Assembly (NCBI GenBank): GCA_009903935.1
Contig: WYEG01000049.1
Coordinates: forward strand, 1-33,703
Origin: Caldimicrobium sp.
GTDB taxonomy: Bacteria > Desulfobacterota > Thermodesulfobacteria > Thermodesulfobacteriales > Thermodesulfobacteriaceae
Direction: 5' to 3'
Length of the DNA stretch: 33,703 bases
Shown: piece by piece, positions 33,475-33,703 of the stretch
Numbering within the stretch: position 1 is the stretch's first letter
Layout of the letters: each line of letters opens with the position of its first letter
The notes under the pieces: generated by a model
What the model saw: only the letters and a program-made list of their open reading frames with translations
Told to the model about the DNA's origin: nothing
Database searches by the model: none
Program-made: the position numbers and the translations under genes

Positions 33475-33544
33475 AAGGGGTTGATGTAGTTTGTTGAGGT
33501 TAGCCTCTTATACCGATGCCTTCGCGAGGGCTTTGATGCCCTCT
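33475..33544. repeat. Right 70-bp direct repeat flanking element B
   Basis: Second copy of the 70-bp unit, one base after the end of element B. Unlike the left copy, its hairpin GAGGGC-TTTGAT-GCCCTC (33526-33543) is followed by TTGACTTTTTTTATTTT, giving both a terminator-like signal and a -35 box. Confidence 0.9.
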
Positions 33545-33560
33545 TGACTTTTTTTATTTT
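33526..33560 (+). terminator. Terminator-like hairpin before the last gene
   Basis: A 6-bp GC-rich stem (GAGGGC/GCCCTC, loop TTTGAT) followed by a T-rich run. It would stop any + strand transcript coming from the left just before the next promoter. Confidence 0.55.
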
Positions 33561-33571
33561 AAACCGATAAT
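33544..33571 (+). promoter_or_regulatory. Promoter of the last ORF
   Basis: TTGACT (33544-33549, five of six), 16-base spacer, GATAAT (33566-33571, five of six). The predicted start of transcription (about 33578) is only about 3 bases before the ATG, so the mRNA would be nearly leaderless. Confidence 0.6.
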
Positions 33572-33580
33572 AAATTTAAG

Positions 33581-33703
33581 ATGACTAAATTTAGGGCTTT
33601 TTTTGCGACCATAAGGTTATACAAAAAGATAATTCTTTTCCTTGTTTACTTTATCCTTGCCCTAATCTTGCGGGAAAATCCAAGGGAGATCTTAGCAACC
33701 GCT
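33581..33703 (+). CDS. Start of an unrecognised membrane protein (partial)
   Basis: ATG at 33581 opens a frame that runs off the window after 41 codons. The peptide MTKFRAFFATIRLYKKIILF is basic and hydrophobic, continuing LVYFILALILRENPREILAT, with one membrane segment at about 17-33. No ribosome-binding site is seen, which fits the very short leader predicted above. I do not recognise the family; too little is present. Confidence 0.55.
   Translation, partial: MTKFRAFFATIRLYKKIILFLVYFILALILRENPREILATA

Noticed and set aside
33107-33489. Two overlapping open frames (63 and 101 codons) across element B
   Set aside because: Both translate the repeats (for example repeated LFCRPELPFFVAP), with no binding site; judged non-coding.

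Overview
The window is one contig piece from a bacterium that looks like a thermophilic, anaerobic member of the Thermodesulfobacteriota or a nearby Deltaproteobacteria-like lineage. The reasons are a Lys/Glu-rich proteome, zinc-binding (C+) forms of S4, S14, L36 and adenylate kinase, menaquinone synthesis by the futalosine route (mqnB, mqnD), a periplasmic multiheme cytochrome c and a DsrE-type sulfur protein. The taxon is an inference from gene content, not a match.

Positions 1-15425 (+) hold the 3' end of tuf followed by the fused S10, spc and alpha ribosomal protein clusters in canonical order: rpsJ-rplCDWB-rpsS-rplV-rpsC-rplP-rpmC-rpsQ-rplNXE-rpsN-rpsH-rplFR-rpsE-rpmD-rplO-secY-adk-map-infA-rpmJ-rpsMKD-rpoA-rplQ. 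Gaps are tiny or overlapping and I see no internal terminator; a strong hairpin closes the run at 15442-15457. Next come a tRNA nucleotidyltransferase (CCA/poly(A) polymerase class) gene, tRNA-Asn and rho, all on +.

Positions 18868-25932 (-) hold the proteostasis run tig-clpP-clpX-lon, ended by a terminator, and then a separate gene for a five-heme periplasmic cytochrome c. The cytochrome reading frame carries one in-frame TGA at codon 315, with 121 coherent codons after it and a foldable stem-loop just downstream. It is the best candidate here for something unusual: a possible selenocysteine-containing cytochrome. Positions 26330-27717 (+) hold gpsA and a DsrE-like gene. Positions 27910-30535 (-) hold tRNA-Leu, an unrecognised small gene, mqnB, mqnD, a tolQ/exbB-like gene and tRNA-Val; the four protein genes overlap one another. 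Positions 30938-32803 (+) hold ribE, a DUF2148 gene and trpF, with a convergent FmdB-type zinc-ribbon gene after them. A new membrane-protein gene starts at 33581 and runs off the end.

The non-coding stretches are rich in repeats. Two MITE-like elements (30585-30874 and 33163-33473) share terminal inverted repeats and CCCCGAGCGAAGCGAGGGG-type hairpins; one is flanked by a 10-bp direct repeat and the other by 70-bp direct repeats. Decayed pieces lie at 30359-30437 and 18759-18790. A second, three-palindrome repeat occurs at 16985-17094 and, inverted, at 26105-26216, with a diverged third copy near 27775. The three tRNA genes lack an encoded CCA, which fits the tRNA nucleotidyltransferase gene nearby, and each has a recognisable TTGAC-type promoter. 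Several genes (ribE, the last ORF) seem to be transcribed from the start codon or within a few bases of it.
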